Part shown: in pieces, positions 47,007 through 59,198 of the stretch | How positions within the stretch are numbered: the first letter of the stretch is position 1 | Layout of the letters: every line of letters begins with the position of its first letter | Source: Linyphia triangularis | Taxonomy: Eukaryota > Arthropoda > Arachnida > Araneae > Linyphiidae | NCBI GenBank assembly: GCA_963978545.1 | Contig: OZ021721.1 | Location: 101,288,366-101,352,365, forward strand | Direction of reading: 5' to 3' | DNA length: 64,000 bases | Notes under the pieces: generated by a model | Seen by the model: only the letters and a program-made list of their open reading frames with translations | The model's database searches: none | Told to the model about the DNA's origin: nothing | Position numbers and translations under genes: made by a program

Positions 47007-47285
47007 TCCCCTTACCTACCTCGCTGTCACCTCTTGCAAGCTCCCCTGGGGGAATGGGCATGGTTAGAAGATCACGAGGAGTCGCTCAATCTGAGCCGTG
47101 ACCCAGTGGACTTGACAGCTCCCACACACTTGGAAGCTCTTAATATGGATGTAACCTCTCTCCATGGAGGTAACCGCTGACGTGACAGCTCCCATGGAAT
47201 TTTGGGCATTAAACACCCTTGGCCATCCGGAGACGGTAGACGCATCGGGCCAACTGGAGATGGCACGAACCTTTTTCCAACAAGG
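47007..47285 (+). other. Open continuation of the GC-rich ORF after TAG, then a repeated motif and a donor-like site
   Basis: After the TAG the same frame stays open for 57 more codons to a TGA near 47178, containing DLTAPTHLEALNMDV. A +1 frame after that TGA contains DVTAPMEFWALNTLG, a diverged repeat of the same motif. It runs to CAACAAG followed by GTGAGA at about 47284, a good splice donor. Either the gene once ended further downstream and acquired a stop and a frameshift, or there is a second exon. Confidence 0.4.
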
Positions 47286-48433
47286 TGAGACTTGTTAATT
47301 TCGAATTTATTACTATTTATTAAAATATATATTTTTTCTTTAAAATGATGCCTCAATCGTAATTATATCTTATTTCAAAGTAAATGTAACTAATTTTTGA
47401 AGTAAACAAAAATGTAGTTATTTAAGAGCAAGATTCTGAGAAGTTGAACCACCCCTGATTCACACCATCTCCAAGTGTCCCCAAAAAATTACCAGTTGCT
47501 GCTACCCTTATTAGATGATAAAATCTGAAATTATTTGTTCCGTAGTTGCACCGTTCAAATTCTATGACGTGTCAAAGATCACCTTTAAAAATGAAAAAAT
47601 TGGTGTTTTTGTGACACATGAAAACTATTTTTATCCGTCTAAAACTTCGCAAGCAACTTGCCACATGCATTTCTTCTGTTATGGAATGTACTAGAATAGA
47701 CCTTTATAAAACATATAAAAAGTTCATTGTAAGTCAATTGCGCAAGGTCATTCAAGGTCATGAAATGTCCAGGTTTTCATGTTTTTTACCATTTTCAAGA
47801 CTGAATTATATCTTGCGTGTTTGATTTGTCACTTCTAACTAGGTATTTGATTTGTCACCTAAACTAGGTGTCATTGGATAGAGCTATATTAGTACTATTA
47901 ACTAATACATGAAACATTGAGGCAAGTTGAACACGTTGGAAGTTATTTAGTGCCAAAATCGAAAAATCTCCGAATTTGACACAAATTTGACCTCATATAT
48001 CTTGCTGCGGGAACAATATATTGACACAAAGCTGAGACTATTTAAACACTCTTTTATTATACTTAATGAGAAATTAAACTTTATTGAGGCAAGTTGAAGA
48101 GAAAAAAATAAATGATTTTTTTTGTTGCACCCCACCTTACATATTGATGCATTACTGTTTTCATTCATGTTTTTAAAAATTAATCTATTTTCACTTCACT
48201 CTTCCTCATCTTTATAACAATTGTTTGCAGTATGTCTTTTAAGCTAGGAACTTTGACTGGATCGGCACCAGAAAGTTGCAATGTACCAAAGAAAACTGAG
48301 TTTCGGATCACGCAATGGCCACTTAAACTCATCAGCTCCTCATCTCTGATGAAGAAATTTCATTCTAAACACGTCATCCCCACAATCTTCTAGTAGTTTA
48401 CTAATGTAAATCCGTTTATTGTATATAGGACAG

Positions 48434-49769
48434 CAGGGCCGTAGGGAGGGGGGGGACCCCCGGGACAACCCCCCCCCCCCGAAATTGTGTAGAATCTTGC
48501 TTCACCACTTCCCCTTCTTTACTTTTCTCTTTTTTTTCCTTCTTGAATCCAAGAAAACAAACAAACTTGCAATGACGACCACCAAAGTTGCAAAACCATA
48601 AAAAAAAAGTTAACTATGACGTCACATAGAAAAACTTATTTTTTTGTTTTTAATCTGGTTAGAAAGAAGCGTTCCGAAAAGAAGTGCCTGAACTTTCAAT
48701 GATTGATATTTTTCAGCTTGGTGAAAGCATTTATCATAACATTTATTATTCGCAATCGTTACAATGAAAAGAAGTAAGCAAACATCATTATTTAATTTTA
48801 TGCCTTCTAAACGAAGTTGTGCAAAAGTTAGTTAAGCTGTTAAGCATCATTTCGAGACATTCCTGTTTGCCCCAAAAAAGTTGTAGAAAACTTTTCAAAA
48901 ACTTCTCGGCGTATCCTGTTGTAGATGGGAGCACAGTGGTTCACTTTTACAGTTTTTTTTCTTTCTACTTAAATGGAAAAGTTAATTCACCTGAATATAA
49001 CTCAACTCATAATTTTTTAAGATCATAATTTTTAATTCATGTAATTAAAAAAGAAACATTTTATATGTGCCCATGAACTGAACTTAACGGTACAAATGGG
49101 ACTTTTTAATTAATAAATTACTTAATTTTGCAAGATGATGTAATGCAAGCTTAAATGTAACAAAAAGGTATCAGTTTATATAAAAAATACTTATCATAAA
49201 ATTACAATTGTAAAAATATAAACAAAATGAGTAAACAGTAATATTTGAAAATGAAACTTTAAGACTTTTTATGGCATTGTTTTATTTCCTTCATAATGGC
49301 CTTTTTCGAATGTATTTTTAATGGGTATCTTTATATTTTTGATGTCTTCCTTTCTTTGATTTCGGATTTCCAGTTATAAAGAATGGACGAACATCATCTA
49401 GAGTTTGGATTGTCGACTTTATTTATTTGAAGTACTTCAGATTGATAACTACAACCTGGTCTCTGAATATCTTTGTCAATTTCTTGAGATGTCAGTTAAA
49501 AAAGATGACTTAAATTCATGGTCTTCGAAGATATTTTCATTGTTGTATGTATTTGCATTAATAATTTTAAATCGAGAGACTTAAACTCATATTACATCGA
49601 TGACCTGAATAATTATTATACCGGTCATCAATGCAATATGAATTTGAGTCTCTTGCTTAATGAGATAAAATCAAAAATGAAAAAAATCTGCTTTGAGTGG
49701 TTGCAAAACTGCAACTTAAATCTTCCACCTTAACCCCCCCCCCGAAAAAAAATCATGGCTACAGCCTTG
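48434..49769. mobile_element. hAT-like non-autonomous element inside the palindrome
   Basis: The left end CAGGGCCGTAGGG and right end GGCTACAGCCTTG match the inverted CAGGGCCGTAGCC-type ends of a widespread hAT group. GGACAG occurs directly on both sides (48428-48433 and 49770-49775). The uninterrupted other arm (near 50970) shows the pre-insertion sequence. C- and G-runs lie just inside both ends. Internal frames have no recognisable transposase motif. Confidence 0.65.
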
Positions 49770-50332
49770 GGACAGCCCAAAAAGAATGGGGCAGAATTTC
49801 ATATCCGCAGTTCTTATCTGGAATTAGCTTTATCTCTTTTATGATATTCTCCATTTGTTAGGGGACAGTAATTTGGATTTCAACTGCAAATTCACCATGC
49901 AATCAGTTCCAGGCACAAGTCAGGCCACACCTTATAGACGAAGACAATGTCACTCAGCCATAAATTTATAACTCTGATGTTTTGCCCAGAAAAAAATTGC
50001 TCATCAACATTTAAAACTGCAGAGGATTTGTCCCTACATATTGCTATAGAGAAGAACATCAAATTTCTAAAATAATAACTAGTCAAGACAAAACCAGAAG
50101 TGCAGTTGCAAAAAGAATGGAAGCAGTGGCAAAACAGACCAATTATGAAATTACTGCAACTTTTGAAGAACCCACTACAGATAATAAAAATTACATATAA
50201 TCAAGTCTTGTGCGCAAAGAAGGATAGGCACTGAAACCCAAAAGGAAAGTTCAAGAACCAAAATCAAAAATAGTTTAGAATACTTCAACAAAGGAAATAA
50301 AACAGGAAATTAAATCCCAAACTGTTGCAAGT

Positions 50333-50536
50333 ATGATGAGAAATCTCCCAGTTGATGGAAAGAAGAAATGTTGTTCAAATGAATATTTGTCACGGGAACA
50401 AGATATGTCACATTTCCACAGAATGAAAGGTACGATTGAAATACGCAGCGTTATTGAAGATGAAGTCATTGAACAAGATGACGAATTTTATCTTGGAATC
50501 ATTGGAGACAATCAGGTATGTAGATGGCATGAATAG
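50333..50536 (+). other. Coding-like frame in the palindrome centre
   Basis: The frame reads MMRNLPVDGKKKCCSNEYLS, MSHFHRMKGTIEIRSVIEDE and EQDDEFYLGIIGDNQ, then meets CAG followed by GTATGT. The acidic, non-repetitive composition and donor suggest an exon of a gene captured by the palindromic element. No family recognised. Confidence 0.3.
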
Positions 50537-51989
50537 ATGCAATTTCTATTCTCTATAGTGGGTTCTTCAAAATCTGCAGTAATTTCTTAATCAGTCTTTT
50601 TTGTCCTTGCTTCCATTCTTTTTGAAAATGCACTCCTGGATTTGTCTTGACCTGTGATTGTTTTAGGAATTTGGTGTTCTCCTTTAGCAATATGTAGGGA
50701 CAAATCCTCTGCAGTTTCAAACTTTGATGTGCAATTTCCTTCTGGGCAAAACATCAGAGTTATAAATTTTCGGCTAAATGATATTATCTTCGTCTTTAGG
50801 GTTTGGTCTGACTTGTGCCTGGAACTGATTGCACGGTGAATTCACATTTGAAATCGAAATTACAGTCCCCCAACAAATGGAGAATATCATAAAAGAGATA
50901 AAGCTAATTGCTGATCAAGACTGCGAATATGAGATTCAGCCCCATTTTTTATACGCAGTCCTGTACGATAAACAATTTTATATTGGTAAACTGCTAGAAA
51001 ATTATGGGATGACGTGTTTCAAATGGAATTTCTTCACCTGAGAGGAGCGAGGAGCCGTTAAGTTTAAGTAGCCATTGTTTGATGTTATCGACACAGTGCA
51101 TCGAAGTTCGGTCCCCCCCCCCCCCCCAGTCTTTTGAAACTTTCTGGAGCCAATCCCGTCACAGTTCCTAGCTTAAAAGACATATAACAAGCAATTGTTA
51201 TTAACATGAGGAAGAGTGAAGTGAAAACCGATTAATTTTTGAAAACATGAATGAATACAGTAATGCATCAATATGTAAAAATGGGGTGCAACAAAAAAAT
51301 CATTCATTTTTTTCTCTTCAACTTGCCTCAATAAAGTTTAATTTCTCATTAAGTATAATAAAAGAGTGTTTAAATAGTCTCAGCGTTGTGTCAATATATT
51401 GTTCCCGCAGCAAGATATACGAGCTCAAATTTGTGTCAAATTCTGAGATTTTTCAATTTTAGCCCCAAATAACTTCCAACGTGTTCAACTTGCCTCAATG
51501 TTTTATGTATTAATAAGTAGTACTAAATATAGCTCTATCCAATGACACCTAGTTTGAAGTGACAAATCAAACGCGCAAGATATAATTCAGTCTTGAAAAT
51601 GGTAAAAAACATGAAAACCTGGACATTTCATGACCTTGAATGACCTTGCGCAATTGACTTGCAATGAACTTTTTATATGTTTTATAAAGGTCTATTCTAG
51701 TACATTCCATAACAGAAGAAATGCAGGTGGCAAGTTGCTTGCGAAGTTTTAGACGGATAAAAATAGTTTTCATGTGTCACAAAAACACCAATTTTTTCAT
51801 TTTTAAAGGTGATCTTTGACACGTCATAGAATTTGAGCGGTGCAACTAGGGAACAAATAATTTCAGATTTTATCATCTAATAAGGGTACTAGGAACTGGT
51901 AATTTTTTGGGGACAATCGGAGATGGTGTGAATCACCCCCTAATGTAAGTGGCTCAATCTCTCAGAATCTTGCTCTTAATGCATGTTTT

Positions 51990-53400
51990 TTAACTTCAAA
52001 GTCGAAATTCTCAAAATGCCGTTTTTTCATGTTTTTTGGAGAGGGGGGGGGGGGGGGGACACAGCTTAAAATCTATATGACATAAATGCTTGAAATTTTC
52101 TATGCATGTTTCTTTAATGTGTTTAAGTACTTTAACTCGAGGAATTATTGATAAATAGCATACTTTTTTAATAATGATTGAAGAATCGGTTATTGAATGA
52201 GATCCCTCAAAAGTTGTTGAATTTAACATGGGCTCCTATGGAGGGGCCCTCCTTGAGAGTGTTGGGGAAAGAAAAAGAGTGGGAGAATCGATTGAACTCA
52301 TGTATGCTTTTTTGTTTTGTTTCAGAATCCAGTACCATGTGGACGTACTTCGAATAAAAAATGTTTTACATGTTAAATGGAATTAACGTCTACCAAATAG
52401 TTTAGACTTGTAGAAAGAGTATTATTGATTGTATATAAAAGGATTTAAATAAATATTTTATTTTTGAGACATGTTTTCTTCATTTCAACATGTTATAATG
52501 TAAAAGTTATTTATATCTGATATCTAGAACATGGTTAGAAGCATCTATTATTCAAAATAATAAAAAGTGTATACTAATAAATTTTAATTATAATTCTTTA
52601 TTGATTAATATATTTTATCTATTTACGAATGATTATGTAATGAAAATACAGCAAAAAATACTTTTTAAAAGTATTCACTCAAAAATACTATATTCTTCTT
52701 AAAACTTCAATTCTGATATCTAGAATTTTTTAAATTTTTTTTTCTCAAATTTCAATAATTTGAAATAATAAACGCAACAGATTAAAAGATGAAAATGATT
52801 TATTTAAAATGAAATATATACATAAAAATATTTTATAACTGTTTAATTAAATTATACAATAATATAATTAATCTACATAAAAAAAATATTTTTAAGTTTT
52901 GAAAGTTATTACAATTATACATAAGTAGAAAATTTAATAAAGATAGTGTTAATGTGATATGGTATGATGTAAACGTTGGTGAAGGATTTGTAAAGAAGTG
53001 ACTGTTTTCATTTCAGAAACAAGCATTCTGAAAGGAAAGATAAATTTTTTAATGATAAAGAGAAGCACACACAATGAAAATAAAAGTCTTTGAAATAAAA
53101 ATAGGTGAGCGTCTATGTCGAAAAAGATACATTTTGACAAAATTCACCTACGTTGGTGAACGATTTGTAAAGAGGTGACTGAAGATACATTTTGACATGG
53201 AAAGGTCATTTGCCAACTTTGCAAAAAAGGTTCGTTCCATGTTTATCCATTTAACGTGAGAAAGTGAACTTGTTTCCATTGTATGTGGACATAGAACAGG
53301 TCAACGTTCAATAAGAAATGTCGAACGGAGAAGGTTTTCGCACGGCGATATCCAAAAAAATCTGTTCGGTTTGACACCTTGCTTGGAGATGCTCCTAGTG
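51990..53400. other. AT-rich DNA with a ~180-bp-spaced direct repeat
   Basis: ACGTTGGTGAAGGATTTGTA at 52973 recurs as ACGTTGGTGAACGATTTGTA at 53151, each followed by AAGA(A/G)GTGACTG. No gene is seen. Confidence 0.5.
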
Positions 53401-53419
53401 TATGTTTTTGTTTCGGAGA

Positions 53420-53475
53420 GCGAATCGATTTATCTAGCGAATCGATGATTTGAAAAAAGAATCGATTCGCTTTCC
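53420..53475. promoter_or_regulatory. Cluster of ATCGAT sites upstream of the TMED exon
   Basis: GCGAATCGAT occurs twice, and GAATCGATTC once, within about 50 bases, roughly 500 bp upstream of the TMED start codon. ATCGAT is the core of DREF-type sites in insect housekeeping promoters. The role is inference. Confidence 0.35.
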
Positions 53476-53971
53476 AAAAATAATTAACGCGTTTCCAGTT
53501 TGATTGGGAAAGATTACCGGTGCTTCATTATTTTTTCGAGCGACTGTACAACTTGATGGATCTCGTGAAATTTTGAGAAGGATTTCATGGTATGGCAACA
53601 CACGGCACATGCTCATGACCAATCATATTGCACTTTTAAAAATAGATTCAAATTTGCGCATTCCATTATCCAATCAAAATAGATATTTTATTCTCTTTTA
53701 AAAATTAGCAGTGGACTTTGACATACACATGTAAACCTAATTATCTTTTTATATATTCTTATCTTCAAGAAACGAAACCGGTCAAATCCGAAACCGGCAA
53801 AAAACCGTTTCTAGCTTTTGTTTAGTACTGTGGCATCAAATTTCTTGGCTAACGATGAGTAGCCACGTTGAGAATTATGTGTAATAAAGTTATGTTGTAA
53901 ACAAATAGAATTTTAGCGTGCAACGGAGTTCGATGTTTTCCGTTTAAAGAGATTATTTAAATAATTTCATT

Positions 53972-54121
53972 ATGCAGCCGATCCTGTGGATAACATTGTT
54001 GTCTGGTTTATGCTTCTACTGCGTTATCGGCGTTGAGTTGACATTTGAGTTGCCGGATAATGCTAAACAATGTTTTCACGAAGATATCCAGCAAGGTGTC
54101 AAATCAACAGTCGAATTTCAG
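53972..54121 (+). CDS. First coding exon of a p24/TMED3-TMED7-like cargo receptor
   Basis: Exactly 50 codons run from the ATG to EFQ, followed by the donor GTGAGT. Residues 1-21 form a signal peptide ([18 protein letters not shown]). Residues 22-50 open the GOLD domain with [17 protein letters not shown], the diagnostic start of TMED3/TMED7 p24 proteins, which act as cargo receptors in COPI/COPII vesicles between ER and Golgi. The next residues expected are VITGGHYDVDC; I did not find them in the remaining 10 kb, so the first intron is long or the rest is outside the window. The HEDIQQGVK stretch is nearer TMED3 than TMED7, from memory. The frame read past the donor is intron. Confidence 0.9.
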
Positions 54122-54806
54122 GTGAGTTACAAACAACAAATCAAAAAATGGGTTGAGCTTTTTAAGTATTCACACACAAAAAAAGGGATTTCAGAATTTT
54201 TTGTTTCTTGTCTTGTCTGTGTTCATCTTTAGCATATTTATATAGTATTTGATCGTCGTGTAATAAATAAACTTCAATAAAATGAACAACAAATTCCCTA
54301 ACTTAAATACTGAAGGACAATATATAATCGTAGTTGGTATGTGCAATAGCTCTTAATTTGTCATGCATTTGGCAATCTGTGCGGAGTGGAATTAAAAAAT
54401 ATTTGCTTTTAAAATTGCATTTTTTTACTATTAGGCGATTACATTTGTACTGTAAGAATGTAAGAATGTTTGTAAGAATTTGGCGATTTTTAAAATTTTT
54501 CTTTAGTACCAATAACTAGCACCAAGGTTTGTTTACCATTCTGGTAAAATCCTAGATGAGCCCATCTCTTGCGACTTATTTGAAATCTCGTCAAGTTGAC
54601 TACTAATTGAATATTTGTTATTATTATTATTATTTTTCAATTAAAAAACGATACTTGAAGACCAGAAATAATAATATTTTTAAAAAAAATTAACACTTAC
54701 CATAAAAACCTTCTCCCAAGAGATCAGAAGCATAAATGACGGAAACAATTAACTTTTTTACGTCTTTTCCAACGAAATCGAACTATCGCGTATGAATACA
54801 TATTAA

Positions 54807-55010
54807 CCCTTTGCACTCCAGGCCTTTTTCGCGCGGAGGAATCAGCAACTCGAGACATTTTAGGTTCGGCTGGTGTTTATGGATTTGCTTCATAGAAACT
54901 AAACACAGTCATTGGCCTTGCATCGAATTTCCGCATCACACCTAATGGTCCTCTCGTGGTTTGGCATCCAATCGTGTGGCGCCTGAGAGGCTCCACTGGA
55001 GTGCAAAGGG
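54807..55010. mobile_element. piggyBac-type MITE, 204 bp
   Basis: Perfect 15-bp inverted ends CCCTTTGCACTCCAG and CTGGAGTGCAAAGGG are flanked by TTAA at 54803-54806 and 55011-55014. CCC ends and a TTAA target are the signature of piggyBac elements. It is GC-rich and non-coding, and lies in the first intron of the TMED gene. Confidence 0.9.
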
Positions 55011-55014
55011 TTAA

Positions 55015-55880
55015 TTAACCAATCAGGTTTCAGAATTTCGTTGCGCATTTCGAATAGTTTTGGCAAGAAAACTTAGGTTCCCATGGTTTCGAAACGCCGT
55101 TGCGATCGGACGTTAAAAAAAGGCAGCTCCGTAAAATTCTAAAAGATTCCAGACAGTTCTCCTCCATAATCCGTCTAAGTTGCCACATTAGCGATGTTAT
55201 CGCCACCTATTTGGCGAGAATTCAAAAAGACGCTAAGAGGTGGGCTGTGCTAGGATCCACCCTACCATTCTTACTAGTACTCCCTTATTTGAATAATTGC
55301 TGTCGATATAATTTCTAAGCACCCCTGGGCAATATCAAAAGTAGAAGCATGAAATATTAACAAATTTCAAATAATCTTGCCTGATAAATCTCACTTGCCC
55401 CAAAATACTAGTTTTTGGTTTCGCAAAGTAACCAAATGAAAGAAATCCAGATCATTAAGTTAAAATCAGAGTGCACCCCAAGTAGGCAACCTACAAAATA
55501 CTTATCGTGTATAAAAAAAGTGGGGGGAAGGGGATACTTAAACTACAATTAGATAATGTAAATGGATAATTAATGGGATCAATAACAAAACGTTCTTCCC
55601 TTGACTCCTTAACATCTTATGGAATTTTTCCACTGCATCATGAATTAGCAACAACATACACAGTTAAGAAAAAAATAACTATGCTAAATTAAGTAAAACT
55701 GAAGAATCTCAAGTAAAATTAAACGTTTTTTAAATAAAATTAAAAAACGAATAACAATAGGATCTAAATGAATTTTTACAAAAAAGTAACCTTAGATGAA
55801 AAAAAAATTACTATGACAAATTTTATAACTGTAAAAATTTAAACAGTAACTTTGTTAATGAGATTTTTATTTTAAGAATA
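55015..55880. other. TMED first-intron DNA, no gene
   Basis: A 72-codon frame at 55100-55318 has no recognisable motif. The rest is AT-rich. Confidence 0.4.
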
Positions 55881-57760
55881 AAATAAATGTCATACCTTTA
55901 AATATTCAGTGCATTATTTACATTGGTATGTGATGGCCATTTTCTCGAGCGTTATGGTGATAAAATGGCCGTTATTTTCGTGATTATGGTGGCTGTTATC
56001 GCTGTGAATTACGTTCTTGCGTGATGCTCATTTCATTGGGGGTGTTATGATATAATAGTCACTGACGCTATTTCAATGATTGCACCTGTCAGATATGGTA
56101 CAGTTTTGCTGAAACACGGATTTCAGCTCTTTTTTTTTTTGCTGAAATTTCGATCTTTCATAAGATCGATACTAATCTGCATTACAATTTTATTGGGCTT
56201 ACTTGTAAGTCTCGTAACCATGCAGGGTTCCCACGGTCATTGAAAGTCATTAAAAATGCTTAATATTTTTGAACTGGTTTTCAAGGCCTTGAAAATGCTT
56301 GAAAATGCTTAGAGGTGCTTAAAAGTCCTTGAAAATGCCTAGAGGTCCTTAAAAGTCCTTAATTTTTACAGATGTTGTCCAACTGCAAAATTTATAAAAA
56401 TACAACTCGGACTTGCTATCCCCGCGTGACCGCCACTTATCTGCACCGTATCAAAATTTTCCGACATATTTGTATTACGCATCCACCAACTTGTAACTTT
56501 TTTGGTAGAATATACTTTGATTAAAAATTTTAAATATAGATATGATGCCTGAAAATGAATTTTCAAAGGTCCTTAAAAACATTAATTAGGTCCTTAAAAG
56601 TCATTGATTTTCATTCTGTGATTTGAGTGGGAACCCTGCCATGGAACCTGCGTACTTTCAAACTTGCAATCATGGGTGAAAGTTTTCCGCATTTTTGTGA
56701 ATTTCCATGTTTTTTTTTATTTTCAATTATGGACAATTACAGTAGTGTCTTAACGGGTAAAGCCCCACTTGATTTCATGTTATTCAACAGCTAACAAAAA
56801 ATCAAAATGGAACCTGCATACGTTCAGACTTCTCCTAAAACCACCGATGGAATGAGTATTTTTCTTTAACGTCATAGTCTCTATCGGCATTATTTATGTT
56901 AGTATGTGATGGCCATTTTGCTGAGAGTTACAGGGATGAAATAGCCGCAACTCCCATGATTATGGAGGGCAAAATCGCAGTTGTTGAGTGACGATAATTT
57001 TGTTGGATAATACGCCGAAACAAGTCACTAACGCTATTACAGAGATTTGCTTGTGTCAGACATGGTACAGTTCAGCTAAAATGCCAATTTCAGCTCTTTT
57101 TTTTACTGAAATTTTGATCTTTCCCAAGATTGATACAAATTTGCATTACAACTTTATTGGGCCTGCTTGCAAGTCTCGAAACAGCGGAACCTACGTAGAT
57201 TCAGACTTCCACAAACCTCCGATGTCATGATCACTTTTACTACAAATTGCTGACCTATATCGGCATTATTTACGTTGTTGCATGGTGGTTATTTTCGTTG
57301 AACATTACGACGACTTAAGGACTGCTATTGCGGATTTGCGCTACTACGGTGAGTACTATCGCCGAGATTTACGTTGTTGTGGTGTTCATTTTTGGCGAGT
57401 ATCACGCTGGTATAAGATACACTATTTTGAAGGTTGCACCTCTATGACTGTCGCTATCGCCGAAATTAACGTGGTTGTGATTGTAAATTTCGTAGAGTGT
57501 TACATTTATATAATCGCCTCCATTGCAGAGATTTCCACCTATATATTGGGTGTTAATACTGATGTTTGCGTTGGTGTGATGGTCAGTTTGCTGAGTGTTG
57601 CTTTAATATGATTGCCGAAATTTGCGCCTGTATGGTGGCCGATATTTACATTGGAGTAGTGGTAATTTTCACTTAGGTTTAAGCCTTTTTAAAGCAGCTA
57701 TTGCCAAAATTTGCAACGCCGTTTTGGTATCATTCGTCTAGGCTTCCGTTGATGTGATAG
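55880..57760. repeat. Dispersed family of degenerate ~60-bp-period repeats
   Basis: Words of the type GCTATTGCCGAGATTTACGT, TGTGATGGTCATTTTGCTGA and GCGTTACG recur many times. They are grouped in three blocks (55890-56170, 56870-57120, 57245-57745), each joined by CCATGGAACCTGCGTAC..TTCAGACTTCC. Related blocks are at 63360-63600 and 63860-64000. The long frame at 57282-57611 (repeats of AIAEI/DLRYY type) follows from the period and is not called a gene. Confidence 0.65.
56223..56638. mobile_element. CAGGGTTCCCAC-ended MITE, 416 bp
   Basis: Inverted ends CAGGGTTCCCAC and GTGGGAACCCTG enclose GTCCTTAAAAGTC/CTTGAAAATGCTT-type repeats. CCATG is duplicated on both sides. The empty site, AACCATGGAACCTGCG, is preserved in the related repeat at about 63648-63663. 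A partial relative starts CAGGGTTCCCACGGGTCCTT at 61981. Confidence 0.85.
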
Positions 57761-58079
57761 CCGCTATGTGTGTGATGAACGGTTTCACCGTTTGGTTTGA
57801 TTCGGGGCAGAATGACTAGAATTCTCTGCAAGAAATTTGTCCCAACTATCCAATTTTACTATATATCCTAATTTAAAATTCTAATTTTAACTGCTAATGA
57901 TTGTATGTAAAATTGTTTATTTTAGCTTGAAAAAAAGTTTTACATTTTAATTATGGATATAAGTAATAATTTAGAAGTTAAAGCAAGTTGCTTTATATAA
58001 TTGTTTAAAATTGTCTCAAGAATCTTTTTTCATTTTGTAAAAATTTTGCTTGGGTACTGTACCTAAATAGTGTCTGCAG

Positions 58080-58590
58080 CTGAATTTAAACAAATGATAA
58101 TATAACCCATAAAACAAAATTAAAAAAAAAAAAAAAAACAGTTTTTAAAAAATCCTTTATATGCATTGTCAATTTTTATATTCATTTTAACAAAGCGCCT
58201 ATATCAAAAATATTTCTATCAGTCAAACTATGTTTCAAAATTAATTTAATAAAAATTAATGTGAATTTAAGCTCCAAATGTCATTTATTTATTCTGATTA
58301 AAGTAATTTTATTATTTATTACAAATAATTTTACCAACAGGAAAGAGTTTCAATAATGATCAGTGTAATGCGATTGGATTATGGCAAGTTGGTTTATTAG
58401 TATTCCGTAAAAGTGAACTTTTAATGACAGTAACAGCCCCAAAATTTGATAGAATGCTTTGCCATCGACATTGAACCTATCTGCCAAGTTTCAGCCCAAT
58501 TGGATGACGGCAAGGAAATTCATCAGGCCTCCGCAGATTCCTCTCCTATCGCAAACAAACCCAAAAAATCAAAATTAATATAAAGGATTT
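58080..58590. repeat. Single diverged copy of the 18955-20060 unit
   Basis: Shares ATCCTTTATATGCATT, GAAAGAGTTTC, TTATTAGTATTCCGTAAAAG, GACATTGAACCTATC and GGATGACGGCAAGG with the two tandem units at 18955-20060, in the same orientation. Confidence 0.7.
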
Positions 58591-59198
58591 AAAAAGAACA
58601 AAAATTGCAAATGATGAAATTGAACAATTTGGACTATGCAAACTGAAATGAAAATGGTGTAACTCCGCCAATCCAACCACATTTGAAGACAATTTTTTTA
58701 AATATACAATTTTATTTTTTGACATTTTTTATCATTTTTATATGAGCTTTTTTTTTGCTTTGAAGCTGTACTATATATTTATTCATTGTCAGTAAATACA
58801 CTAGAAATTGATCTTTATTAGGTGGATATTTTTATGTATTGTTACTTTTTTACCTGAAATTTTGATTTTATTGAAAACATTAATTTTTTTATTGAATACA
58901 CTTCCCAAAGGAAGCTCTGTGCATTCTCAGGAAAAAATATTGGATTTCACCTTTTCTGAGAGGTAGGGTTGTGGTAATATTATCGAACTAAAGTGATAGC
59001 TAATTTAGGATTTAAACGGTGGAAAAAGAAGAGAAGAACAGTACGTCTTACTGTTCACATAAATTTATTCGAAAGAGAAGAATTAAATGTTGCCAGATAC
59101 ATAAAACTTATTAACACGAAAATATGTGATGCCACTCAATTGTACATAATACAAATTGAATACTCGATTCTCAAAAAGGGTATCTCCTACCTCATGCA

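Larger units (their letters stand above)
47418..51981. mobile_element. Giant palindromic element with ~1.35-kb arms
   Basis: The left arm (47418 to about 50200, minus the insertion at 48434-49769) is the reverse complement of the right arm (about 50540-51981). Outer ends are TTAAGAGCAAGATTCTGAGA and its complement. The arms are similar enough that the frame at 47618-47824 (plus) and the frame at 51567-51773 (minus) encode the same 68 residues with one difference. A second arm frame pair lies at 49892-50086 and 50654-50839 (sharing AICRDKSSAV and DLCLELIA). These are sequence of the element, not established genes. The centre, about 300 bp, has a coding-like frame ending EFYLGIIGDNQ before a GTATGT donor-like site. 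Confidence 0.75.

Noticed and set aside
57282..57611. 109-codon frame rich in IAEI and YY
   Set aside because: Follows the period of a degenerate repeat; no independent coding evidence.
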